Below are positions 1 to 8,430 of a stretch of 64,000 bases of DNA, in pieces; within the stretch, counting starts at the first letter, position 1, and every line of letters begins with the position of its first letter. Source of the DNA: Maribacter arenosus (GTDB lineage Bacteria; Bacteroidota; Bacteroidia; Flavobacteriales; Flavobacteriaceae); contig NZ_JABTCG010000001.1 of NCBI RefSeq assembly GCF_014610845.1, positions 1,079,068-1,143,067 of the forward strand, in the 5' to 3' direction. The notes under the pieces were generated by a model. It made no database searches. It worked only from the letters and a program-made list of their open reading frames with translations, and was not told the DNA's origin. The position numbers and the translations under genes are program-made.

Positions 1-709
1 GTTTTTCAACGCAATAAAAACACTCAAAGAACTTACTTTTATCGATAGTGAAGAATATTTATACCAAGCCCAAAAGGCTGGAAAAAAAATATTGGCCGAA
101 GGTGCCCAAGGATCATTGCTCGATATTGATTTCGGGACATATCCTTACGTGACTTCAAGCAATACCACTGCGGCAGGTGCCTGCACCGGACTAGGTGTTG
201 CTCCTAACCAAATAGGAGATGTAAAAGGTATTTTCAAAGCTTATACTACCCGTGTGGGAAGTGGCCCCTTCCCTACCGAGCTTTTTGATGAGGATGGTAA
301 AACCATGTCACGAGTTGGCAAGGAATTCGGGGCAACCACCGGAAGACCAAGACGATGTGGCTGGCTCGACTTAGTGGCATTGAAATATGCTGTTCAAGTA
401 AACGGGGTCACTGAACTTATGATGATGAAAGGGGATGTACTTAGCGGTTTTAAAAAACTTAAAGTCTGCACGGCCTACAAATACAAAGGTAAGGTCATCT
501 CACACTTACCCTATAACATTGAACCAGAAAATGTAACTCCTATATATACCGAAATGAAAGGTTGGTCAGAGGATCTAACCAAAATGAGCAAGGCGGAACA
601 ATTGCCTGAAACCTTGAATGCGTATATAGCCTTTCTGGAAAAAGAATTGGAAGTGCCTATTAAAATCGTTTCTGTGGGACCAGATAGGACCCAGACGATA
701 CATAGATAA
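1..709 (+). CDS. purA: Adenylosuccinate synthetase, C-terminal part (5' end outside window)
   Basis: PurA joins IMP and aspartate with GTP to give adenylosuccinate, the first committed step of AMP synthesis, in the cytoplasm. The reading frame is open from base 2 to the TAA at 709, about 235 residues, so roughly the first 45% of the usual ~425 residues lies to the left of the window. Visible family motifs are ILAEGAQGSLLDIDFGTYP, the YVTSSNTTAAG stretch, the GAxTGRPRRCGWLD substrate-binding region and the C-terminal Y(K)YKGK segment. A TTG at 92 is an internal codon, not the start. A rho-independent terminator follows closely. The identification is secure; only the missing N-terminus limits the entry. 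Confidence 0.97.
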   Translation, partial: FFNAIKTLKELTFIDSEEYLYQAQKAGKKILAEGAQGSLLDIDFGTYPYVTSSNTTAAGACTGLGVAPNQIGDVKGIFKAYTTRVGSGPFPTELFDEDGKTMSRVGKEFGATTGRPRRCGWLDLVALKYAVQVNGVTELMMMKGDVLSGFKKLKVCTAYKYKGKVISHLPYNIEPENVTPIYTEMKGWSEDLTKMSKAEQLPETLNAYIAFLEKELEVPIKIVSVGPDRTQTIHR

Positions 710-747
710 GTTCTTCAAGCTTATCATTTTAGAAAAAAATAAATTGT

Positions 748-789
748 AAAGTGCCTTTCAAGAATCAATCCTGTGAGGCACTTTTTTTT
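748..789 (+). terminator. Rho-independent terminator after purA
   Basis: A 9-bp stem, AAAGTGCCT at 748-756 pairing with AGGCACTTT at 776-784, is followed by a run of T. It lies 38 bases after the purA stop. The loop is long (19 nt) but the stem is perfect. Confidence 0.75.
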
Positions 790-959
790 GGTTTTATTCA
801 ATCGAAATTTATAAGAAAAGCAATAGGTCTTTCAATTTTTAAATTGGCACTTTTATCGTAAATTGTACATCAAACCCTGCACATAAAATGAAGCATACAA
901 CCAACCCCTCCAGTAGCCATTTCATGCACTTTTTAATGTATAATTGAATATAGCGTACT

Positions 960-2981
960 ATGAAAATAGAATATCCTGGTAATTCTATCAATTCAACGAC
1001 AATCACAACCTCACTATTCGTTTTGGTCTTGATGCTTTTCGGTCATTGGACGGTGGCCCAGGAAATCAAATTAAGTTCCCCAGATAAACAATTGGAAATT
1101 ACCTTAACCTTAGCGGACAACATTTCTTGGAACTCTATGCTTAAGGGATCAAATGTCATTACCAATGCGGTCATTTCAATGAATATGGGCGATGGGAGGA
1201 TTCTCGGTCATACCCCAAAATTACGCCGGAATAAATTGGAACATAAAACCGAAATGCTGATGCCCCAAGTCCCGAATAAGGATGCCAGTATAACAAGCGA
1301 ATTCAATCAGTTGACATTAAATTTCAGGGATGATTATCAGTTGATATTCCGTGCCTATAATGACGGGGTAGCATATCGATTTATTGATGGCAACGGAAAG
1401 CCTAAGAACGTTTATAACGAGGAAATGACCTTATCATTTCCAAACGGGACTACGTCCTATTTTCCACAAGAAGAATCCTTTTATTCCCATAATGAACGGG
1501 TATATTTAGTAAAGGAGATCACAGAAATGGAAGATGGTGCGTTTTGTAGTCTGCCCGTGATGTTCAATACAAAATCGGCCAAAGTACTTTTAACGGAATC
1601 CGCCTTGATCGATTATCCTGGAATGTTCCTGGCAAAAATCGGCAGTAATTCGATGACCGCCACTTTTCCAAAGTACGTTTTAAAGGCCGTTCCAAATGAG
1701 GCCTCCAACCCCGACCGAAATCAAATCCTCGTGGAAGAGGCCGATTATATCGCAAAAATCAAGGGGGAACGATCATACCCATGGCGGGTGTTCATTATTA
1801 GTGATGATGACCGGACTTTTGTTGAGAGCAACCTAGTGACCCAGCTTGCTGATAAAACTAAAATCCCAAATGCTGATTGGATAAAACCTGGTCAAGTCGC
1901 TTGGGACTGGTACAATGCCAATAATATCTATGGCGTCGATTTTGAGGCAGGGCTTAATATGGAAACCTATAAGTATTATATCGATTTTGCCTCGAAAAAT
2001 GGGATCGAATATGTGATTTTGGATGAGGGGTGGACAAAATCGACCACTGAAATAATGGAGGATAACGAAAATCTCGATGTTCCTGAACTTATACAATATG
2101 CCAAATCGAAGAATGTGGAGATTATTTTATGGGTTTTATGGAAGCCTCTCGATGAAAATCCGGATGAAATCTTAAAGTTATATAGTAGTTGGGGTGCGGT
2201 GGGCATCAAGGTCGATTTTATGCAGCGTAGTGACCAATATGTGGTTCAATCCTATGGAAAAATTGCCGAAATCGCCGCAAAGTATAAAATGTTAGTCGAT
2301 TATCACGGCGCGTTTAAACCTGCAGGAGTTGAGCGTGTTTGGCCCAATATCATAAATTATGAAGGGGTTAAGGGCAATGAAAACAATAAATGGAGTGGTG
2401 ATATAAACCCGGAGCACAATGTAACGCTCCCATTTATTCGAATGGCAGCTGGGCCATTAGATTTTACGCCCGGTGCCATGATTAATATGAATAAAGTGGA
2501 CTATGAAACAGGCGGGCCGAATTTCGCCCCTCTGTTCACAAGGCCAATGAGTCTTGGTACAAGGGCTCACCAAGTGGCCATGTATGTGGTTTTCGAAGCG
2601 CCCCTTCAAATGCTATGCGAATCCCCGACGATATATTACAAAGAACAGGAAACCGTTGACTTTATCACCCAAATACCGACCATATGGGATGAAACTGTGG
2701 TTCTTGAAGGTGCGGTTTCCGATTATATCGTTGTGGCTAGACGAAAAGGTGATGATTGGTACCTTGGAGCAATGACCGATTGGACTGCTAGGGATTTTGA
2801 ATTAAACCTTTCCTTTTTAGGAGATGGTGACTATGGAATGCAAGCTTACCAAGACGGACTGAATGCCTCAAGAAATGCCCAGGATTATAAGATGGTCAAC
2901 AAATCCGTAAATCGTAATAACAAGCTAGATATAAAACTTTCCAGCGGCGGAGGTTACGCTGCCATATTTAAAAAAAAGTAG
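960..2981 (+). CDS. Glycoside hydrolase family 97, probably retaining alpha-galactosidase type
   Basis: A secreted 673-residue GH97 enzyme. A hydrophobic signal segment ends near residue 34 (VAQEIKL). An N-terminal beta-sandwich (about 35-300) is followed by a TIM barrel (about 310-580) and a C-terminal beta domain. GH97 contains inverting alpha-glucosidases (SusB type) and retaining alpha-galactosidases. The motif GIKVDFM places Asp419 where the retaining members carry their nucleophile, and YEGVKGNE follows, so a retaining mechanism is inferred. It is the first gene of a tight operon: the next gene starts 3 bases after its stop. Its partners are two Gfo/Idh/MocA proteins and a DUF1080 lipoprotein, so it may supply or process an alpha-linked substrate for that system. 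The exact sugar specificity is inference. Confidence 0.9.
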   Translation: MKIEYPGNSINSTTITTSLFVLVLMLFGHWTVAQEIKLSSPDKQLEITLTLADNISWNSMLKGSNVITNAVISMNMGDGRILGHTPKLRRNKLEHKTEMLMPQVPNKDASITSEFNQLTLNFRDDYQLIFRAYNDGVAYRFIDGNGKPKNVYNEEMTLSFPNGTTSYFPQEESFYSHNERVYLVKEITEMEDGAFCSLPVMFNTKSAKVLLTESALIDYPGMFLAKIGSNSMTATFPKYVLKAVPNEASNPDRNQILVEEADYIAKIKGERSYPWRVFIISDDDRTFVESNLVTQLADKTKIPNADWIKPGQVAWDWYNANNIYGVDFEAGLNMETYKYYIDFASKNGIEYVILDEGWTKSTTEIMEDNENLDVPELIQYAKSKNVEIILWVLWKPLDENPDEILKLYSSWGAVGIKVDFMQRSDQYVVQSYGKIAEIAAKYKMLVDYHGAFKPAGVERVWPNIINYEGVKGNENNKWSGDINPEHNVTLPFIRMAAGPLDFTPGAMINMNKVDYETGGPNFAPLFTRPMSLGTRAHQVAMYVVFEAPLQMLCESPTIYYKEQETVDFITQIPTIWDETVVLEGAVSDYIVVARRKGDDWYLGAMTDWTARDFELNLSFLGDGDYGMQAYQDGLNASRNAQDYKMVNKSVNRNNKLDIKLSSGGGYAAIFKKK

Positions 2982-2984
2982 GAC

Positions 2985-4382
2985 ATGAAAAATATTGATA
3001 GAAGGAACTTCATTCGTAAAACCTCTTTGGCAGGAGCGGCCATGGCCGTTTCCCCTATACTTGCAAACGAAAATTTCAATATTCCTGAACGACCCTATGG
3101 AGCACAGTATATGGGTGATTTCGTGGCGCCGAAATTAGAGACCATCAAGGCTGCTTTTATCGGGGTGGGAGCGCGAGGTCCGGGACATCTGAAATTCTTC
3201 GCTTCGTTACCCGGAACCGAAGTAGTGGCCCTTTGTGACCTCTATCAGGATTTAACGCAAAAATGGAGTAAGGAAGCCGAAAAAATCGGTAATGGGGTTA
3301 GACATAAAAAAGTGGCCCAATACTTTGGGGATGAAAACCAATGGCTGAAAATGCTGGATGAGGTAAAACCTGATGTCGTTTTCATTTCAACCAACTGGAA
3401 CAATCATGCCCCTATGGCTATAGAAGCCATGAAAAAAGGCGCCCATGCCTTTGTTGAAGTACCTATTGCAGTTACGCTGGAAGAAATGTGGGAAATCGTC
3501 AATACATCAGAACAGACCCAAAAACACTGTATGATGATGGAAAATGTAAATTATAGCCGGGATGAATTGATGTTCCTGAATATGTGTAGGCAAGGTGTCA
3601 TTGGTCAGCCCTTGCATGCCGAGGCTTCCTATATTCACGAACTTCGATTCCAGATGGCCGAACAAGAACGGGGAACAGGTTCCTGGAGGACCCATCATTA
3701 TGCCAACCGAAATGGGAATCTATACCCTACCCATGGCCTCGGCCCTGTAGCCCAATACATGAATTTAGCCCGTAACGAGGACAATTTCAAAAGCTTGGTG
3801 TCATTTTCAACCCCTGCCTTAGGTCGAAAGCTATATGCTGAAAAGAACTATGCAGCTGACCATAAATGGAATCAGCTGGATTATAAAGGGGGAGACCTTA
3901 ATACCTCGATCATTAAAACAGAGGTAGGTCGTACTATTTTGGTGCAATGGGATGAAACAAGTCCACGGCCCTATTCACGATTAAATTTAATTCAAGGTAC
4001 CAAGGGTATCTTGGCCGGTTTCCCGACGAGGGTTGCCTTGGAAGGTGGTGTGGAAGGAGCTACGGAAAACCACCATTCATGGGCCCAAGGGGAACAATTG
4101 GCGGCTATCTATGAAAAGTACGACCATCCTTTGTACAAAAGATTGAACCAAGCCACCAAGGATACGGGCCATGGCGGTATGGACGGCATCATGATGTACA
4201 GAATCGTTGAATGCCTGCAAAAAGGATTGCCTCTAGACCAAAACCTGTATGAAGGTTGCTTCTGGAGCGCAGTGGCCCCGTTGAGCGAGCGTTCCGTGGC
4301 AAGTGGTGGTTCACCCCAAAATTTCCCTGATTTCACTCGTGGCAATTGGAAAAATACGAATCCATTGCAAATCATTTCCTAA
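2985..4382 (+). CDS. GH109-like NAD-dependent glycosidase (Gfo/Idh/MocA fold)
   Basis: 465 residues with a twin-arginine signal (RRNFIRK, residues 6-12, then a short hydrophobic stretch), so it is exported folded with cofactor. The Rossmann motif AAFIGVGARG is near residue 58. Family GH109 (alpha-N-acetylgalactosaminidase) cleaves glycosides through transient oxidation of the 3-hydroxyl with tightly bound NAD. The residues described for the Elizabethkingia enzyme have counterparts here: the Glu in VEVPIAVTLEE, the Tyr and His in SYIHELRF, and Tyr247 and His250 in LYPTHGLGP. The closing motif PDFTRGNWKN also matches. It sits between the GH97 and DUF1080 genes. The fold and GH109 membership are well supported; the substrate (GalNAc or another alpha-linked sugar) is inferred from family only. 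Confidence 0.85.
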   Translation: MKNIDRRNFIRKTSLAGAAMAVSPILANENFNIPERPYGAQYMGDFVAPKLETIKAAFIGVGARGPGHLKFFASLPGTEVVALCDLYQDLTQKWSKEAEKIGNGVRHKKVAQYFGDENQWLKMLDEVKPDVVFISTNWNNHAPMAIEAMKKGAHAFVEVPIAVTLEEMWEIVNTSEQTQKHCMMMENVNYSRDELMFLNMCRQGVIGQPLHAEASYIHELRFQMAEQERGTGSWRTHHYANRNGNLYPTHGLGPVAQYMNLARNEDNFKSLVSFSTPALGRKLYAEKNYAADHKWNQLDYKGGDLNTSIIKTEVGRTILVQWDETSPRPYSRLNLIQGTKGILAGFPTRVALEGGVEGATENHHSWAQGEQLAAIYEKYDHPLYKRLNQATKDTGHGGMDGIMMYRIVECLQKGLPLDQNLYEGCFWSAVAPLSERSVASGGSPQNFPDFTRGNWKNTNPLQIIS

Positions 4383-4410
4383 TCAATGTCACTAAAGGAA
4401 GACAAACAAA

Positions 4411-5091
4411 ATGAATAAAAAAGATGCTAAAACATACCTGTTTACTTTAATCATCGCTCTTTTGATGGTATCTTGTGGTGCCATCAAGAAGGGAAATAAC
4501 GAAGGGTTCGAACCGCTTTTTAATGGTCAAAATCTGGAAGGATGGGTCGGTAATAAGGCAGCGTACCGCGCTGAAAATGGAATGATTGTGGTTGACCCGA
4601 ATGAAGGTGGTAGCGGAGGCAACCTATACACCTCGAAGGAATACAGCGATTTTATCCTGAGGTTAGAATTTCAATTGACTCCCGGCGCCAATAACGGTTT
4701 GGGCATTCATGCCCCTTTGGAAGGCGATGCGGCCTATGTCGGAAAGGAATTACAGATTTTGGATAATACAGCGGAAAAATACGCAAGCCTACAACCCTAT
4801 CAATATCATGGCTCTGTATACGGGATAATCCCCGCCAAGCGTGGTTTTTTAAATCCTGTTGGGGAATGGAACCAGCAGGAAGTGTATATAAAAGGTTCAA
4901 AAGTAAAGGTCGTTTTAAATGGAAGTGTTATTTTGGATGGGGATTTCCTAGATGCCAGTAAAAATGGAACTATGGATAAGAAAGATCATCCCGGACTAAA
5001 GCGAAACAAAGGCCATATCGCATTTCTTGGCCATGGTGATGTGGTCCGATTTAGAAATATTGAAATAAAGGATTTAGCAAACAATAAATAA
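4411..5091 (+). CDS. DUF1080 (3-keto-disaccharide hydrolase-like) lipoprotein
   Basis: 226 residues. The N-terminus has a lipoprotein signal with lipobox LMVSC, so it is anchored to a membrane facing the periplasm or surface. The rest is one concanavalin-like beta-sandwich with the DUF1080 hallmarks: FEPLFNGQNLEGW near the start, then NLYTSKEYSDFILRLEFQ, NNGLGIHAP, ELQILDN and the C-terminal FRNIEIK. Proteins of this family act on 3-keto sugars in bacterial oxidation-dependent glycoside breakdown. Being flanked on both sides by Gfo/Idh/MocA oxidoreductases agrees with that role. It starts 28 bases after the GH109-like gene and ends 6 bases before the next gene. The family is clear; the precise reaction (hydrolysis, elimination or hydration) is not visible in the sequence. 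Confidence 0.85.
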   Translation: MNKKDAKTYLFTLIIALLMVSCGAIKKGNNEGFEPLFNGQNLEGWVGNKAAYRAENGMIVVDPNEGGSGGNLYTSKEYSDFILRLEFQLTPGANNGLGIHAPLEGDAAYVGKELQILDNTAEKYASLQPYQYHGSVYGIIPAKRGFLNPVGEWNQQEVYIKGSKVKVVLNGSVILDGDFLDASKNGTMDKKDHPGLKRNKGHIAFLGHGDVVRFRNIEIKDLANNK

Positions 5092-5097
5092 AAATTT

Positions 5098-6543
5098 ATG
5101 GGTACGTATAGAAATGATCGTAGGGATTTTGTAAAGAAAAGTGGTTTAGGAATTCTAGGCTTGGCATTGGCACCATCCTTCATTGGAAAAATGGGACCAC
5201 ACAACCGGCTGAGAACAGCTCATATCGGTGTGGGCGGTATGGGTAATGAAGACCTTAAGGCGATATCTTCCCATGAGTTGGTCGATGTTACGGCTTTATG
5301 TGATGTTGACAGCAATAATTTGGCTGCCGCCAAGAAAATGCATCCGAATGCAAAAGTGTTTTCCGATTATCGGGTCATGTTGAATGAAATGGGTGATGAT
5401 ATTGATGCGGTAATCGTTTCAACACCAGACCATACCCATGCACCAGCCTCGATAATGGCTATGGATTTTGGCAAACCAGTATATTGTCAAAAACCCCTTA
5501 CCCATCATGTTTCCGAAGCTAGGGCCATGAAAAAATTAGCCGCGGATAAAAACCTCGTCACACAAATGGGGATACAAGTCCATTCGTTCTATGATTATAA
5601 ATTGGCGACCCTATTGATACAATCCGGAATTATTGGAAAAGTACATACAGTACATGCCTGGTCTCCAAAAAATTGGGGCTATGATGGACCAGCTCCGGTA
5701 GGAAGCGATCCAATTCCCGAGACCTTGGACTGGAACCTATGGTTAGGAACTGCCTCCGAAAGACCATACAAAAAGGGGGTTTATCACCCTGGAAATTGGC
5801 GAAAACTATTGGATTTCGGCTGTGGTACCCTCGGCGATATGGGAGTCCATATTTTCGACACCCCCTATAATGCCTTGAAATTGGATGTTCCCAGAACCAT
5901 ACGAAATGAATGCAGGGAACCGAATGGTGTTGGTTTCCCTGAAAACAATTCGGTCACTTATGAATTTCCGGGTACACAACATACGGCAGATACCTTAACG
6001 TGGATTTGGTACGATGGACCTGGTGCTCCCAAGATGCACGAAGACTTGAAATTGCCCGGGGCAGCTGAAAAAAGGTCTGTCAAAAATAAAGAAAAAGAAA
6101 AGTCGGTAGAAGATAAAATGTCCCTTGAAACCCAAGCAACCGGTCCGGGAACATTACCTGAACAAGGTGCGATGTTCGTAGGCGAAAAAGGTCGATTGTT
6201 ACTGCCCCATTTTATGCAATTACCCAGTAAAATAGTCGATGGGAAATATGTTGATATATCGGCCGAAATTACTGCAATCGGGCAAGCAAATAATATGGGT
6301 AAACCAGTACGTAATTATAATTCCGAGGGACCCAAGCATTATCACGAGTTCGTAGAAGCTTGTTTGGGCCGTGGGGAATGCAGTGCTCCATTTTCCTATG
6401 CATCACGATTAACGGAAACCATTCTTTTGGGTGTTATCGCGGGTCGATTTCCGAATAAGACCCTTCATTGGGATAACCAAACCGCAAAATTTGCTGAAGA
6501 AGAGGCGAATCAATATTTAGAAGGGCCCTATAGGGAATTTTAA
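5098..6543 (+). CDS. Gfo/Idh/MocA family oxidoreductase, Tat-exported
   Basis: 481 residues with a twin-arginine signal (RRDFVKK, residues 8-14) followed by LGILGLALAPSF. The Rossmann dinucleotide site is AHIGVGGMG near residue 43. The usual EKP motif of the family appears as CQKPLTH, and the C-terminal half carries the helix with GDMGVHIFD that supplies the catalytic-region His. A lysine-rich insertion (KKRSVKNKEKEKSVEDK, near residues 324-340) is unusual and probably a surface loop. It is the last gene of the operon and is followed by a terminator. By context it is a periplasmic NAD-dependent sugar dehydrogenase that forms or consumes 3-keto glycosides handled by the DUF1080 protein. Its substrate cannot be read from the sequence. 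Confidence 0.85.
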   Translation: MGTYRNDRRDFVKKSGLGILGLALAPSFIGKMGPHNRLRTAHIGVGGMGNEDLKAISSHELVDVTALCDVDSNNLAAAKKMHPNAKVFSDYRVMLNEMGDDIDAVIVSTPDHTHAPASIMAMDFGKPVYCQKPLTHHVSEARAMKKLAADKNLVTQMGIQVHSFYDYKLATLLIQSGIIGKVHTVHAWSPKNWGYDGPAPVGSDPIPETLDWNLWLGTASERPYKKGVYHPGNWRKLLDFGCGTLGDMGVHIFDTPYNALKLDVPRTIRNECREPNGVGFPENNSVTYEFPGTQHTADTLTWIWYDGPGAPKMHEDLKLPGAAEKRSVKNKEKEKSVEDKMSLETQATGPGTLPEQGAMFVGEKGRLLLPHFMQLPSKIVDGKYVDISAEITAIGQANNMGKPVRNYNSEGPKHYHEFVEACLGRGECSAPFSYASRLTETILLGVIAGRFPNKTLHWDNQTAKFAEEEANQYLEGPYREF

Positions 6544-6572
6544 TATTCGGTCACACCATAAAGATCAATTTG

Positions 6573-6608
6573 GCCATCTGCACTTTTTAAGTTCAGATGG
6601 CTTTTTTT
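6573..6608 (+). terminator. Rho-independent terminator closing the GH97/GH109 operon
   Basis: GCCATCTG at 6573-6580 pairs with CAGATGGC at 6594-6601 around a 13-nt loop, followed directly by a T run. It lies 30 bases after the last operon stop. Confidence 0.85.
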
Positions 6609-6694
6609 ATAGAGGTAAATCCAAGGCTAGGCACAGGAAGGATTAACATTTCCTAAAACTATCCCAATCATTATATAGCTCCCTTAAAAAATCA

Positions 6695-6702
6695 TATTTT
6701 TG
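6695..6702 (+). promoter_or_regulatory. Bacteroidota-type -7 element TATTTTTG upstream of the OstA-like gene
   Basis: TATTTTTG matches the TAnnTTTG consensus of the main Bacteroidota sigma factor, 16 bases before the TTG start at 6719. No clear -33 element is visible, so the call rests on the -7 box and position. Confidence 0.45.
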
Positions 6703-6718
6703 GGCAAAATTATTTACG

Positions 6719-8422
6719 TTGTTCGGTAAAATCATTTCTCTACTGGTTGTATTGGTTACAATACCCCTCTTTTCCCAAGATGCCCCTCGGGAAGAAGTAA
6801 AACAAATCAATATCGTCTATGGTGCCAACTTTACCAAGGATGAGACCCAGTATCCCGGAGCTTCCATCTTTAGCAAAGACGAGCGACAAATACAATTTGA
6901 GCATGAAGGCGCCGATTTATTCTGTGATATCGCCATATACTATCAAAAAGAAAATAAGCTTAAGGCCATTGGCAACATTCGCTTGCAGCAAGGTGATTCC
7001 ATTCAAATGACCAGTGGTAAGATCAACTATGACGGCAATGTAAATATGGCCAAGGCTTGGGAAAATGTTGTTTTGACCAGCAACTCCAAAATGACCTTGA
7101 CCACGGACACCTTGCGTTTTAATAGATTGGCGCAACAAGCTTATTATCAGGATTTCGGAACCGTGGTAGATTCTGTAAATACATTGACTAGCGAAGTAGG
7201 GCGATATTTTCTACAAAATAAAAAATTACAGTTTTTAGACAGTGTCCACCTAAAAAATCCCGATTATATCCTTGATTCAGAACAATTGGACTATTACGAA
7301 ACCTCTAAAAACGCCTATCTCTATGGCCCATCGACCATAACGGGAAAATCTTATAAAATATATTGTGAACGTGGATTTTATGATACAAAGGTAGAAAGCG
7401 GCTACTTTATAAAAAATACAAGAATCGATTATAACAATAGAATCATAAAAGGGGATAGCGTATATTTTAATAAAGCCAGGGAGTTTGCATCGGCGACCAA
7501 TAATATCAAGGTCATCGATACGGTCAACAACGGAGTGATCAAGGCGCATTATGCGGAGGTCTTTAAAGCCAAGGATTCCGTATTTGCCACAAAGCGTGCC
7601 GTCTCGATTTCCTTAATGGAGCAAGATTCATTGTATATGCACGGCGACACCTTAATGGTGACTGGAAAACCCGATCATAGGGTACTTAGGGCCTTTAGAA
7701 ACGCCAAGTTCTTCAAAACCGATTTGAGCGGTAAATGCGATTCCATCCATGCGGATCAAAAGACCGGAATAACCCAATTGATCACAAATCCCATTCTGTG
7801 GAATGGTCCAAATCAAATGACAGGGGACAGTATTCATTTAAAATCGGATTTAAAGACCGAAAAAATGGATTCGCTTAAGGTCTTGAACAATGCCTTTATC
7901 ATTTCATTGGACAGTGTGAGCATGGAGGGGTATAACCAAGCGAAAGGAATAGATCTGTTTGGCAAATTCCGGGACAATCAACTCAAGATTATAGATTTAA
8001 TCAAAAATACAGAGGTCATTTACTATATGTACAACGACGATGATGAGCTCATAGGGATCGATAAGACCATTTGTAGCGCTATTCGTATAACCATGGCCAA
8101 TAATGACATTGAAGACCTTACCTTTTTCACCAATCCAGATGGCAATATTTATCCCGAAACCGAATTACCGGAAAACAGTAGAAAATTAAAGGGGTTTATA
8201 TGGCGTGGTGATGAACGCATCCTCACCAAAGATGGTATTTTCGACGAAGACGATAACAATATTGTGCTTCCGGTAATCCGAGGAATCTCAAACCCTATCG
8301 ATATCGATGCTGAGGAAGAGGAACGCAATTCCAATGAAAACGATCCGGTGAACAGCCGCAATAAGGCGAACGACAAAGCGACCGATCCAAAGAAAAAGTC
8401 AACACAACAGAAAGCCGAATAA
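6719..8422 (+). CDS. OstA/LptA-like outer-membrane assembly protein
   Basis: 567 residues, beginning at TTG because no in-frame ATG precedes the signal peptide (MFGKIISLLVVLVTIPLFSQ). The body is made of repeating short beta-strand motifs of the OstA/LptA beta-taco type: ADLFCDIAIYYQKENKLKAIGNIRLQQGD early on, and many later 'GDS' and 'D(S/T)L' turns such as TDTLRFN, SEQLDYYE and MHGDTLMVTG. LptA-type proteins bridge the periplasm for lipopolysaccharide transport; Bacteroidota carry long versions like this one. The last ~40 residues are acidic and then lysine-rich (EEEERNSNENDP, then KKKSTQQK) and are probably disordered. It is followed after 8 bases by an aminotransferase, so the two are likely co-transcribed. 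The fold assignment is good; the exact role in LPS transport is from family knowledge. Confidence 0.8.
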   Translation: MFGKIISLLVVLVTIPLFSQDAPREEVKQINIVYGANFTKDETQYPGASIFSKDERQIQFEHEGADLFCDIAIYYQKENKLKAIGNIRLQQGDSIQMTSGKINYDGNVNMAKAWENVVLTSNSKMTLTTDTLRFNRLAQQAYYQDFGTVVDSVNTLTSEVGRYFLQNKKLQFLDSVHLKNPDYILDSEQLDYYETSKNAYLYGPSTITGKSYKIYCERGFYDTKVESGYFIKNTRIDYNNRIIKGDSVYFNKAREFASATNNIKVIDTVNNGVIKAHYAEVFKAKDSVFATKRAVSISLMEQDSLYMHGDTLMVTGKPDHRVLRAFRNAKFFKTDLSGKCDSIHADQKTGITQLITNPILWNGPNQMTGDSIHLKSDLKTEKMDSLKVLNNAFIISLDSVSMEGYNQAKGIDLFGKFRDNQLKIIDLIKNTEVIYYMYNDDDELIGIDKTICSAIRITMANNDIEDLTFFTNPDGNIYPETELPENSRKLKGFIWRGDERILTKDGIFDEDDNNIVLPVIRGISNPIDIDAEEEERNSNENDPVNSRNKANDKATDPKKKSTQQKAE

Positions 8423-8430
8423 TGTAATTT

